DNA from: Anaeromyxobacter sp.
GTDB lineage: Bacteria > Myxococcota > Myxococcia > Myxococcales > Anaeromyxobacteraceae
Assembly: GCA_020028115.1 (NCBI GenBank)
Contig: JAHWYA010000091.1
Coordinates: forward strand, 1 to 6,880
DNA: 6,880 bases
Direction of reading: 5' to 3'
In this document: positions 1-6,511 of the stretch, in pieces
Numbering within the stretch: position 1 is the stretch's first letter
Layout: every line of letters starts with the position of its first letter
Made by a program: the position numbers and the translations under genes
Notes under the pieces: model-generated
The model's input: only the letters and a program-made list of their open reading frames with translations
The model's database searches: none
What the model was told of the DNA's origin: nothing

Positions 1-97
1 TCCCGCAGGGAACGCGGAGCGAGTGTCCCCCCGCCACGATGTGGCGCGCGCACGGGCCGGGTGTTGCCCGCCGCCGCAGCGGACCCTAACCCGATAC
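1..97. other. Short leader upstream of the vWA lipoprotein gene
   Basis: This GC-rich stretch precedes the first gene. It begins with a 4-bp inverted repeat, TCCC-GCA-GGGA at 1-11, which could be the tail of an upstream structure cut by the window edge. A second weak inverted repeat pairs CGGGC (53-57) with GCCCG (66-70). I see no convincing -35/-10 pair and no Shine-Dalgarno motif before the ATG at 98. A GTG at 23 is in frame with the downstream gene and could extend it, but the resulting 25-residue extension is arginine- and proline-rich and would bury the signal peptide. Confidence 0.4.
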
Positions 98-1840
98 ATG
101 TCCCTCCGCCTCGGCGCGCTCGTCGCGCTCGCCGCGCTGCTCCTCGTCTCCCTCGCGGGCTGCAACGAGTACCAGTTCAGCCCGATCGGGAGCTGCGTGC
201 TCCAGCCCGGATCCGTGCGGGTCGAGCTCCCGAAGACCTCGAGCGCCGACATCCTCTTCGTCGTCGACGACTCGCCGTCCATGGATCCGAAGCAGGCGGA
301 GCTCGCCGCGAACTTCCAGGTGTTCATCCGGCGGATCGTGGACGTGAACGTCGGCCGCACCGCGCGCGGGCTCCAGCCGATCGACTTCCAGATCGCCGTC
401 ACCACCACCGCGCTGTTCACCGCCACGCCCGCGGCGACGTACTGCGTGGGCGGGAGCTCGAGCTGCGCCGTCTCGACCTGCACCCCGGTCGCGTCCTGCA
501 CCCGCGGCTCGAACGCCGGCTGCGACGCGGGCCAGGTCTGCATCCAGGACCACCGCTTCGATCCGTCCTTCACCTTCATCGCCGGGCTCGAGTCGCGGTG
601 CTGCGCGGTCACCTCGTGCCAGCCGTCCGCGTCGTGCTCCGCCGGCGATCGCTTCCCGGTGCTGCAGACCGCCTTCCCGAGCCCGCTGCCCGGCAACTGC
701 ACCGCGGGCGTCGCGACGCCCGGGACGCCCTACCCGGCGGGCCGGTTCGTGTCGCCCACCGGCAACCCGAAGGTCCTCGCCTTCCCGAAGAACCTCGACT
801 GGGCGTCCTGGACCACCGCGGCGCCGGACCCGCGCCTCGTCCAGCTCGTCGCCCAGTTCCAGCAGAACATCCGCGTCGGGAGCTGCGGCGCAGGCGAGGA
901 GCAGGCGCTCGAGGCGGGGCTCTCCGCGCTCACCCTCGCCGTCAACGGCGGGCAGCCCGGCGTGCCGGCGGGGTCGTTCCCGCGGCCGAACGCGAAGCTC
1001 GTGGTCGTGTTCGTCGGCGACGAGGACGACTGCTCGAGCCCGCAGGCGGCGCCGCTCGTGGTGGCGGGCTTCGCCCCGGGGGCCGACTCCTGCAGCCTGG
1101 ACAAGCACCTCCCTGCGGCGAACCAGCGGGAGTACCCGCTCTCCCGCTACGCGTCCTTCTTCCGCGTGCTCCGCGAGACCGGCCACGTCGCGGACCTCGC
1201 CGCAGCGTTCATCGTCGCGTCGGCGCGCTGCGCGAACGGCTCCTACGCGCCGGCGGACGTGTGCTCGGGACCGGCCTGGTGCCCCGTGACGCCGCCCGCG
1301 ACCTGCGCGCCTCCGGCCGGGACCTGCGGGGGCGCGTACGGCGCGGGGGAGCGGTACCTCGCGCTCGCCGCGCTCCTCCGGGGCGAGGGCGTCACCGTCG
1401 TCGAGGGGAGCGTCTGCGAGGCGTTCGGGCCGCTGCTCGCGGCCATCGCGGACCTCGCCAAGCCGCCCTCGATGCTCCAGCTCCCGACCCTGCCCGCGGC
1501 CCGCGCGATGACGAACGTCCGGATCGTCGACGGCGCCGGGACGAACGTGAAGACCTGCCAGCCGGGCAGCGACTGGTGCTTCGTCGACTGCGCCGCGCCG
1601 AACGGCGCCTGCCTGACGACCGGCACGTCGCAGTGCATTGCCATCGACCACACCGGCGGACGGTGCGAGGCGAACCCCGGCGAGACCTACTCGGCGGACT
1701 ACCTCGGGATGCTGCCGGAGGGCGGCTGCGCCACGGCGGCCGACTGCGCGAGCGCCCTCGGCGGCGTCGCGAGCCGGTGGACGTGCCTCGTCGAGGCCGG
1801 GATGGCGCGCGGGACCTGCGCCTGCTCCGGCCAGCCGTAG
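98..1840 (+). CDS. Cysteine-rich vWA-domain lipoprotein, exported
   Basis: A 580-residue protein of unknown specific role, probably anchored to the envelope by lipid. Seen: a signal peptide at residues 1-21 with lipobox LAGC and lipidation cysteine C22. This is why the ATG at 98 is preferred over the in-frame GTG at 23. Next comes a vWA-type start, with strand ADILFVV (50-56) followed by the metal-site motif D57-x-S59-x-S61. A cysteine-dense insert with ten Cys lies at about 116-180. A second vWA strand, VVVFVGDEDDCSS, occupies 302-314. The C-terminal tail holds eleven Cys from residue 487 on. The many cysteines suggest disulfides, fitting export. Known: vWA domains bind ligands through a divalent metal, and similar proteins with DEDDCS loops are, from memory, common in myxobacteria. 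The canonical MIDAS threonine is not obvious; the corresponding region near 263-270 is CGAGEEQA. No Shine-Dalgarno site is visible. The gene converges on hemH, 12 bases away. A role in adhesion or surface binding is inference only. Confidence 0.85.
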   Translation: MSLRLGALVALAALLLVSLAGCNEYQFSPIGSCVLQPGSVRVELPKTSSADILFVVDDSPSMDPKQAELAANFQVFIRRIVDVNVGRTARGLQPIDFQIAVTTTALFTATPAATYCVGGSSSCAVSTCTPVASCTRGSNAGCDAGQVCIQDHRFDPSFTFIAGLESRCCAVTSCQPSASCSAGDRFPVLQTAFPSPLPGNCTAGVATPGTPYPAGRFVSPTGNPKVLAFPKNLDWASWTTAAPDPRLVQLVAQFQQNIRVGSCGAGEEQALEAGLSALTLAVNGGQPGVPAGSFPRPNAKLVVVFVGDEDDCSSPQAAPLVVAGFAPGADSCSLDKHLPAANQREYPLSRYASFFRVLRETGHVADLAAAFIVASARCANGSYAPADVCSGPAWCPVTPPATCAPPAGTCGGAYGAGERYLALAALLRGEGVTVVEGSVCEAFGPLLAAIADLAKPPSMLQLPTLPAARAMTNVRIVDGAGTNVKTCQPGSDWCFVDCAAPNGACLTTGTSQCIAIDHTGGRCEANPGETYSADYLGMLPEGGCATAADCASALGGVASRWTCLVEAGMARGTCACSGQP

Positions 1841-1870
1841 CGGGCGGGCCGGTCAGGCGGCCGCGGGCTG
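1832..1870. terminator. Possible bidirectional hairpin between convergent genes
   Basis: An imperfect inverted repeat spans the two convergent stop codons. CAGCC (1832-1836) pairs with GGCTG (1866-1870), GCGG (1840-1843) with CCGC (1861-1864), and GCC (1848-1850) with GGC (1856-1858), separated by internal mismatches. There is no T-tract on either side, so it does not meet the usual intrinsic-terminator pattern. GC-rich DNA produces such pairings by chance. The position, exactly where both transcripts must stop, is the main argument for it. Confidence 0.25.
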
Positions 1871-2812
1871 CGCGGCGGCGCCCTTCCTCACGACGTCGCC
1901 CATCGCGCGGACGAAGTCGGGGCGCGTGCCGAGCGCCGGGACGCGGTGGAACCCGCGCGCCCCGCCCTTCTCCGCCGCCGCCTTCGCCAGGATGTCGAGG
2001 TCGTAGAGCGTCTCGAGGTGCTCGGAGACGAAGGCGATCGGGACCGCGACGATCACCCGGTCCCTGGCGTTCGCCTCGAGGAACTCGATCGTGTCGGGCC
2101 CGAGCCACTTCGCCGGCCCGACGCGGCTCTGGTAGGTGACCTGGAACGCGGGGGCGCCGGCGCGCCGCGCCGTCTCGCGGGCGGAGTGCTCGATGTAGCC
2201 CGGGTACGGGTCGCCCTTCCGCACCTGGCTCATCGGGAGCCCGTGGGCGCTGAACACGACGAGCACCTTCCCGCGGTCGGCCGCCGGGACCCGCTCGAGC
2301 GTCTCGCGGACGGCCGCCGCCGACGCGTCGAGGTAGCCCTCGTGGTCGTGCCAGGTGCAGATCTCGGCGAGCGGCCTGTCCTTCGGCCACAGGCGCCGGA
2401 GCTCGAGCAGCGACGACATGGTCGTGGCGTTCGCGTACTGCGGGTAGAGCGGGAACGCGACGGCCCGGTCCGCGCCGGCGGCGAGCGCCTCGCGGACGCC
2501 CTCCGCGGTGTTCGGGTGGCCGCAGCGCATCGCGAGGTGGCACGACCAGCCGTCCCCGAGGACCGCCGCGAGCGCGCGGGCCTGCGCCTCGGTGCCCTCG
2601 ACGATGGGAGACTTGCCGCCGATGAGCGCGTACTTCTGGGCGGAGGAGGGGGCGCGCGTCTTCGAGACGAGCTTCGCGAAGAGCGGCCGGAGGGGGCCGA
2701 ACGGCGCGGTGACGACGAGCGGGTCGGAGAACAGCTCGTAGAGGTAAGGCTCGACCTCGGCGAGCGAGCGCGGCCCGCCGAGGTTCATGAGGAAGACCGC
2801 CGTGTGGCTCAT
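1853..2812 (-). CDS. hemH: Ferrochelatase (protoheme ferro-lyase)
   Basis: Inserts Fe2+ into protoporphyrin IX to give protoheme, the last step of heme synthesis. The 319-residue length is normal for bacterial enzymes. Seen: N-terminal MNLGGP (9-14), IGGKSPI (64-70), PLYPQYANATT (121-131), catalytic-site SAHGLPMS with H190, the TYQSRVGPAKWLGP segment (227-239), and FVSEHLETLYDLD (261-273), where H265 and E267 match the conserved His/Glu pair (H341/E343 in human ferrochelatase). There is no C-terminal iron-sulfur extension and no N-terminal export signal, so it should be cytosolic or peripheral to the membrane. The ATG at 2812 follows GGGGAG with a 4-base spacer, which supports this start. It is the last gene of the hemE-hemN-hemH operon, 30 bases after hemN. 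A coproporphyrin ferrochelatase is less likely because the adjacent HemN makes protoporphyrinogen. Confidence 0.97.
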   Translation of the reverse strand: MSHTAVFLMNLGGPRSLAEVEPYLYELFSDPLVVTAPFGPLRPLFAKLVSKTRAPSSAQKYALIGGKSPIVEGTEAQARALAAVLGDGWSCHLAMRCGHPNTAEGVREALAAGADRAVAFPLYPQYANATTMSSLLELRRLWPKDRPLAEICTWHDHEGYLDASAAAVRETLERVPAADRGKVLVVFSAHGLPMSQVRKGDPYPGYIEHSARETARRAGAPAFQVTYQSRVGPAKWLGPDTIEFLEANARDRVIVAVPIAFVSEHLETLYDLDILAKAAAEKGGARGFHRVPALGTRPDFVRAMGDVVRKGAAAQPAAA

Positions 2813-2816
2813 TCCG

Positions 2817-2822
2817 CTCCCC
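2817..2822 (-). promoter_or_regulatory. Ribosome binding site of hemH
   Basis: On the minus strand GGGGAG, inside a longer run of six G, lies 4 bases upstream of the hemH ATG. It is one of only two clear Shine-Dalgarno sites in the window; both serve the internal genes of the heme operon. Confidence 0.7.
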
Positions 2823-2842
2823 CCGAGCGTGGCGGCCGGACC

Positions 2843-4219
2843 CTACACCGTCCGCGAGAACTGCGTCCGCGACGCGCCCTTCTTGAGGTACGCGTCGAAG
2901 AGCATCGCGATGTTCCGGACGAGGAGCTGTCCGAGGGGCGTGACCCGGAGGATCGTCCCGTCGAAGCTGACGAGGCCGTCCGCCTGCAGCTCGGCGACCC
3001 CCGCGCGCAGGTCGCCCTCGATCGCGTCGCGCGCCGGGCGCCCGAACTTCTCCGCGACCTCGTCGAGGTCGAGCCGGAGCAGGCACATGACGCGGTTGAT
3101 CACGAACCGGCGCATCACGTCGTCCTCGGACATCGAGGCGCCGCGCTCCACCGGGATGACGCCGGCCTCGACCTTGTCGCCCCAGTCCTTCAGCTTGTGG
3201 AAGTTCTGGACGTAGGCGCCGCCGATGTCGGAGATCGAGCTGATCCCGAACGCGACGGTGTCGGGCGCCGGGCGGATCGTGTAGCCCTGGAAGTTCCGGT
3301 ACAGGTACCCGCCGTCCTGCGCCTTGGCGAGCTCGTCGGTCTCGAGCGCGAAGTGGTCGAGCCCGATGAGCCGGTACCCGGCCTTCGTGAACGCCTCGAC
3401 GGCGGCGAGGAAGAGCTCCACGCGCTGCTCGGTCTTCGGGAGCGCCTCCTGCGGCAGGAGCCGCTGGTGCGGCTTCGACCCGGGCACGTACGCGAAGCCG
3501 AAGACCGCGAGCCGATCCGGCCGGATCGCGATGATCCGCTCGAGGGTGTCCTGCCAGGTCTTCGGCGTCTGGTAGGGGAGGCCGTAGATGAGGTCGAGGT
3601 TCACGCCGTGGAACCCGTTCGCCCGCGCGGCGGCGACGAGCTCGGCGGTCTCCTTCTCTCCCTGGATCCGGCCCACCACCTCCTGGACCTTCGCGTCGAA
3701 GTCCTGGACCCCCATCGAGATCCGGTTGAACCCGAGCTTCGCGAGGGTCTCGATCTGCGACCTCGTGGTGATGGCGGGGTCGATCTCGACCGCCTTCTCC
3801 ACGTCGTGGGTGTAGCCGAAGTGGCGCGCGATGATCTCGTGGCAGCGGGTGAGCTGCCGCTCGTCGAGGAACGTCGGCGTCCCGCCGCCCCAGTGGAGCT
3901 GCGAGGCCTTCCGGCGCGTCGGCAGCCTCGCCGCGACGAGCGCGACCTCCTTCTCGAGCTGGTCGAGGTAGGCGTCCGCGCGCGAGCGGTCGTGCGTCGC
4001 GATCACGTTGCAGCCGCAGAAGCGGCACATCTCCCGGCAGAACGGGAGGTGGACGTAGATCGAGAGCGGGCCGCCCTGGCGGTCGGCGCGGGCGAGGTGC
4101 TCCTCGTACGGGCCCGGTCCGAACGTCTCCTTGAACTCGACGGCGGTGGGGTAGCTCGTGTAGCGCGGCCCGGGCCGGTCGTACTTCTTGATGAGCTCCC
4201 AGGACGGGATCTGGATCAC
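2843..4219 (-). CDS. hemN: Oxygen-independent coproporphyrinogen III oxidase/dehydrogenase (radical SAM)
   Basis: Oxidatively decarboxylates two propionates of coproporphyrinogen III to vinyl groups, giving protoporphyrinogen IX, using S-adenosylmethionine and a 4Fe-4S cluster instead of O2. Seen: 458 residues from a GTG start, very close to the 457 of E. coli HemN. The PGPRYTSYPT motif is at 16-25, YVHLPFC at 55-61, and cluster cysteines C61, C65 and C68 are followed by C70 (CREMCRFCGC). This CxxxCxxCxC form marks true HemN rather than HemW-like paralogues. SAM-site GGGTPTFL is at 111-118, EIDP with E145, and GVQDFD at 170-175. The C-terminal part has the family's GLDHFAL, RNFQGYT and FGISSIS segments. 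The residue offset to E. coli is one throughout, supporting the GTG at 4219. Its Shine-Dalgarno overlaps the hemE stop codon, suggesting translational coupling. The frame stays open upstream across hemE, but that is a composition shadow and not a fusion. Confidence 0.97.
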   Translation of the reverse strand: MIQIPSWELIKKYDRPGPRYTSYPTAVEFKETFGPGPYEEHLARADRQGGPLSIYVHLPFCREMCRFCGCNVIATHDRSRADAYLDQLEKEVALVAARLPTRRKASQLHWGGGTPTFLDERQLTRCHEIIARHFGYTHDVEKAVEIDPAITTRSQIETLAKLGFNRISMGVQDFDAKVQEVVGRIQGEKETAELVAAARANGFHGVNLDLIYGLPYQTPKTWQDTLERIIAIRPDRLAVFGFAYVPGSKPHQRLLPQEALPKTEQRVELFLAAVEAFTKAGYRLIGLDHFALETDELAKAQDGGYLYRNFQGYTIRPAPDTVAFGISSISDIGGAYVQNFHKLKDWGDKVEAGVIPVERGASMSEDDVMRRFVINRVMCLLRLDLDEVAEKFGRPARDAIEGDLRAGVAELQADGLVSFDGTILRVTPLGQLLVRNIAMLFDAYLKKGASRTQFSRTV

Positions 4220-4223
4220 CGCT

Positions 4224-4229
4224 CTCCTC
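4224..4229 (-). promoter_or_regulatory. Ribosome binding site of hemN, overlapping the hemE stop
   Basis: The minus strand reads TGAGGAGAGCGGTG: the hemE stop TGA (4230-4228), the Shine-Dalgarno GAGGAG (4229-4224), a 4-base spacer, then the hemN GTG start (4219). This decides the hemN start, because the nearest in-frame ATG upstream lies far inside the hemE region. Ribosomes terminating on hemE would sit on the hemN site, so the two products are probably made in coupled amounts. Confidence 0.75.
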
Positions 4230-5268
4230 ACTTCCAGTTGAACGCGTGCACCGCGTCCACGACCGCCTTCACGTTCTCGACCGGGGTCGGCGGCTGCAGG
4301 CCGTGGCCGAGGTTGAAGATGTAACCCGGCTTCGGGCCGGCCGCCTGCATGATGCGGCGCGCGCGCTCGACCGCGACGTCCTTCGGCCCGAGGAGCACGG
4401 TGGAGTCGAGGTTCCCCTGCACGGCCACGTTCGGCAGGCGCGCGCGGGCGTCCTCGATCGGCATGCGCCAGTCGACGGAGACGACGTCGAACCCGAGCGA
4501 CGCGATCCGCTCGAGGTGCCCGCCCATCCCGGTGCCGAAGAAGATGACGGGCACGCCCGCCTTGCGCACCGCCTCCGCGATCCGCGCGAGGTACGGGAAG
4601 CTGAACTCCTCGAGATCGAAGCGGTCGAGCTCGCCGAGCCAGCTCTCGAAGATCTGCGCGGCCTCGGCGCCGGCGGCGATCTGCTCCTCGATCTGGACGA
4701 TGGCGGCCTGCGTCAGCTTCTCGAAGAGCGCGTGGGCGGTCTTCGGCTCGGCGTAGAGCATCGTCTTCAGCCGGGTGAAGCCCTGGCTCCCGCCCTCCAC
4801 GACGTAGCTCGCGACGGTGAACGGGCCGCCGACGAAGCCGATGAGCGGCACCCGGCCCTGGAGCGCGGTCCGGATCGCGCGGACGCCGTCGAGGACGTAG
4901 GGGAGGTCCTTCTTCGGCGACGGGATCTTCAGCGCGTCGACGTCGGCGCGGTTTCGCACCGGGTTCGCGATCTTGGGCCCGCCGTCGCCCTTGCCCTTCT
5001 CCCCCTTCTCGAAGGAGAGGTCGAGCCCCATCGCCGGCAGGTGGACGAGGATGTCGGAGAACAGGATCGCCGCGTCGAAGCCGAACTCGTCGATCGGCGC
5101 GACCGTGACCTGCGCGATGAGCTCCGGCGAGCGGCACAGCTCGAGGAAGCCGACCTTCTGCCGGACGGCGCGGTAGGACGGCTGGTACCGCCCGGCCTGG
5201 CGCATCATCCAGACGGGCAGGCGGTCGACGGGCTGGCGGCGGCAGGCGGCGATGAAACGGTGGGTCAT
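4228..5268 (-). CDS. hemE: Uroporphyrinogen III decarboxylase
   Basis: Removes the four acetate carboxyls of uroporphyrinogen III to give coproporphyrinogen III in the cytosol; no cofactor is needed. The 346-residue length is typical. Seen: the first family signature PVWMMRQAGRY (18-28) with substrate-binding R23 and R27, catalytic D72 in ILFSDILV, the second signature GFVGGPFT (144-151) with Y155 just after, E208-S209 in FESW, and H322 in FNLGHG. These match human R37, R41, D86, Y164, S219 and H339. A short Lys/Gly-rich stretch (KGEKGKGDGG, 88-97) looks about six residues longer than the usual FE-x-G-x-GP loop. The ATG at 5268 begins MTHRFIAACRRQPVDRLPVW, as expected for the family, but has no Shine-Dalgarno motif. 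It is the first gene of the heme operon; hemN follows after 8 bases. Confidence 0.97.
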   Translation of the reverse strand: MTHRFIAACRRQPVDRLPVWMMRQAGRYQPSYRAVRQKVGFLELCRSPELIAQVTVAPIDEFGFDAAILFSDILVHLPAMGLDLSFEKGEKGKGDGGPKIANPVRNRADVDALKIPSPKKDLPYVLDGVRAIRTALQGRVPLIGFVGGPFTVASYVVEGGSQGFTRLKTMLYAEPKTAHALFEKLTQAAIVQIEEQIAAGAEAAQIFESWLGELDRFDLEEFSFPYLARIAEAVRKAGVPVIFFGTGMGGHLERIASLGFDVVSVDWRMPIEDARARLPNVAVQGNLDSTVLLGPKDVAVERARRIMQAAGPKPGYIFNLGHGLQPPTPVENVKAVVDAVHAFNWK

Positions 5269-5406
5269 GGGCGGCGCATCTTAGTCGAACGGGCTCGCCG
5301 TCGAAACAGCCGCGCCGCCCTCCGAGTTCCCGGCGAGTGGCCTCTTTGACGACCGGGGCCCCGCCGGGGCTGGACAACGGGGCGACGGGGGGCCACCCCA
5401 TCCTCC
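5269..5406. promoter_or_regulatory. Divergent intergenic region between hemE and the phosphatase gene
   Basis: This 138-base gap must hold the promoter of the heme operon (leftward) and probably that of the phosphatase (rightward). On the plus strand TTGACG at 5346-5351 matches a sigma-70 -35 box in five of six positions, but no good -10 follows at 16-19 bases. A GC palindrome, CGGGGCCCCG, lies at 5354-5363, and GCCCC (5358-5362) can also pair with GGGGC (5366-5370). On the minus strand TTCGAC occurs twice (16-base period) just upstream of a possible -10 for hemE. No recognisable Fur, Irr, FNR or heme-regulator box was seen. Confidence 0.45.
5278..5283 (-). promoter_or_regulatory. Possible -10 element of the heme operon
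   Basis: The minus strand reads TAAGAT here, sharing the key first, second and last bases of TATAAT. It stands out as a relatively AT-rich patch in very GC-rich DNA. With usual spacing, transcription would begin only a few bases before the hemE ATG at 5268, giving a nearly leaderless message. That fits the absence of a Shine-Dalgarno site. The matching -35 is poor (TTTCGA or TTCGAC, 16-17 bases upstream), so the call is tentative. Confidence 0.25.
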
Positions 5407-6492
5407 GTGCCCCTGCTCCGGATCGCCGCCCTCGCCACGGCCGCGCTCGCCGCCGGGTGCCTGCACGACGTGCACCCGCGCTCGCCGGTCGCGCCCGCGC
5501 CGCCGGTCCGGCATGCCGACGTGCGGGTCCTCGTCCTCGGCGACTTCGGCGCGGACACCCTCGGCCAGCGCCTCGTCGGGCGGGCGATCCACGCCGAGAG
5601 CCGCGCGCGCCCCTTCGACCTCGCGATCCAGCTCGGCGACAACATCTACTACTGCGGCCCGGACCCGGCGCGGCTGGGCGCGGAGGGCTGCCGGTTCGCA
5701 GCGGACGGGGCGACGGTCGAGCCCGGCTACGCGCCGCCGGCCGACCCGCGCTTCCGTGCGGCCGAGGCGCCGCTCGAGGGGCTCGTCGCCCGCGACGGCG
5801 GGCCGCTGCCCGTCCATCTCGTCCTCGGGAACCACGACGTCGGCTGGGGAGGCGGGCGCTGCGCGGTGCGCGGCCTCCCCGACGACGAGGCGTCGCGGCG
5901 CCGCGCCTGCCTCGAGGTCGCGCACCGTGCGCCGGCGTGGTCGATGCCGGCGCGCCACTACGTCGTGGACCGGGGGCCGATCCGGATCGTCGCCGTGGAC
6001 ACGAACGTCGTCGTCGCGGACTACGGCGGCTTCACGCTGGACGCCGAGCTCGCCTTCGTCCGCGAGGCGACCCGGGGGTGCGGAAGGGAGCGGTTCTGCT
6101 TCCTCGCCGGCCACCATCCGCCGGCGTCGGTCCACGGGTACGGGCGCGGCGCCGCCCCTGCGTACGCCGCGCGGATGTCCCGCCTCGTCGCGGCCGCGGA
6201 GGGGCGCGCGGCGGCGTTCCTCGCCGGCCACGTCCACACCCTCGAGCACCTCGCCCTCGGGTCGCTCGACGTGTTCGTGTCCGGCTCCGCGGCGATGGGC
6301 GGCTTCATGAAGTTCCGCTGGCGGTTCCCCGCCGCCGCCCGGATGCTCTTCGCGACGACCGCCTGGGGGTTCGCGATCCTCGAGGCCGACGCGGAGGGCT
6401 GGCGCGTCCGGTTCCAGGACCTCCGGGGCGAGGTGCTCCACTGCTGCGAGGCGCGCGGCGAGGGGCCCTGCGCGCCCGTCGAGTGCGGGTGA
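5407..6492 (+). CDS. Exported purple acid phosphatase/TRAP-like metallophosphoesterase, putative lipoprotein
   Basis: A 361-residue calcineurin-fold phosphatase, probably hydrolysing phosphoesters outside the cytoplasm; its substrate is unknown. Seen: an N-terminal hydrophobic segment ending LAAGC with C18, so export and probably lipidation (the -3 residue is A rather than the usual L, so a plain signal peptide is possible). The five metal motifs appear in order: GDFG (D46), GDNIY (D78, Y81), GNHD (N142), GHHP (H236), GHVH (H275, H277). D46, D78, Y81, N142, H236, H275 and H277 correspond to the seven ligands of mammalian TRAP (D14, D52, Y55, N91, H186, H221, H223). Y81 is the ligand whose Tyr-to-Fe charge transfer colours purple acid phosphatases. 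The ending GFAILEADAEGWRVRFQD also resembles TRAP. Between motifs II and III an insert of about 20 residues contains two Cys. Four Cys lie near the C-terminus (346, 347, 355, 360), which suggests disulfides. The start is GTG without a Shine-Dalgarno site and is chosen because it gives a complete signal peptide. Confidence 0.87.
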   Translation: MPLLRIAALATAALAAGCLHDVHPRSPVAPAPPVRHADVRVLVLGDFGADTLGQRLVGRAIHAESRARPFDLAIQLGDNIYYCGPDPARLGAEGCRFAADGATVEPGYAPPADPRFRAAEAPLEGLVARDGGPLPVHLVLGNHDVGWGGGRCAVRGLPDDEASRRRACLEVAHRAPAWSMPARHYVVDRGPIRIVAVDTNVVVADYGGFTLDAELAFVREATRGCGRERFCFLAGHHPPASVHGYGRGAAPAYAARMSRLVAAAEGRAAAFLAGHVHTLEHLALGSLDVFVSGSAAMGGFMKFRWRFPAAARMLFATTAWGFAILEADAEGWRVRFQDLRGEVLHCCEARGEGPCAPVECG

Positions 6493-6511
6493 GCGGGCGC
6501 GTCGGCCCCTC
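6491..6511. terminator. Possible hairpin between convergent stop codons
   Basis: GAG-c-GGGC (6491-6498) pairs with GCCC-CTC (6505-6511) around a 6-base loop, giving a 7-bp stem with one bulged C. It covers the 17-base gap between the stops of the phosphatase gene and the small membrane protein gene. There is no T-tract, so it is a weak candidate for a bidirectional terminator. Confidence 0.25.

Noticed and set aside
23..97. GTG at 23 as the start of the vWA lipoprotein gene
   Set aside because: It would place 25 Arg/Pro/Cys-rich residues before a perfect lipoprotein signal peptide, so the ATG at 98 fits better.
86..1651. A 521-codon minus-strand frame antisense to the vWA gene
   Set aside because: Composition-driven frame with no domain or ribosome site.
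61..2139. A 692-codon plus-strand frame overlapping the vWA gene
   Set aside because: Arginine-rich shadow without signal peptide or motif; the overlapping frame has a signal peptide, lipobox and vWA motifs.
1853..2812. Coproporphyrin ferrochelatase (CpfC) as the identity of the hemH product
   Set aside because: The neighbouring HemN makes protoporphyrinogen IX, no hemQ-like gene is present, and the motifs fit classical ferrochelatase. A phylogeny would settle it.
1392..4028. An 878-codon minus-strand open frame covering parts of several genes
   Set aside because: It is rich in arginine, proline and glycine, has no recognisable motif, and overlaps hemH and hemN in another frame. Long shadow frames are expected at this GC content.
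1946..4324. A 792-codon plus-strand open frame antisense to hemH and hemN
   Set aside because: Low-complexity R/E/L/V composition and no domain; the opposite strand carries two unmistakable enzymes.
4246..5349. A 367-codon plus-strand frame antisense to hemE
   Set aside because: Shadow frame with biased composition; hemE is certain on the other strand.
2843..5401. A single 852-codon frame that could suggest a HemE-HemN fusion
   Set aside because: The part beyond 4219 is arginine-rich and out of frame with the real hemE. HemN begins at a GTG with a good ribosome site and family-consistent N-terminus.
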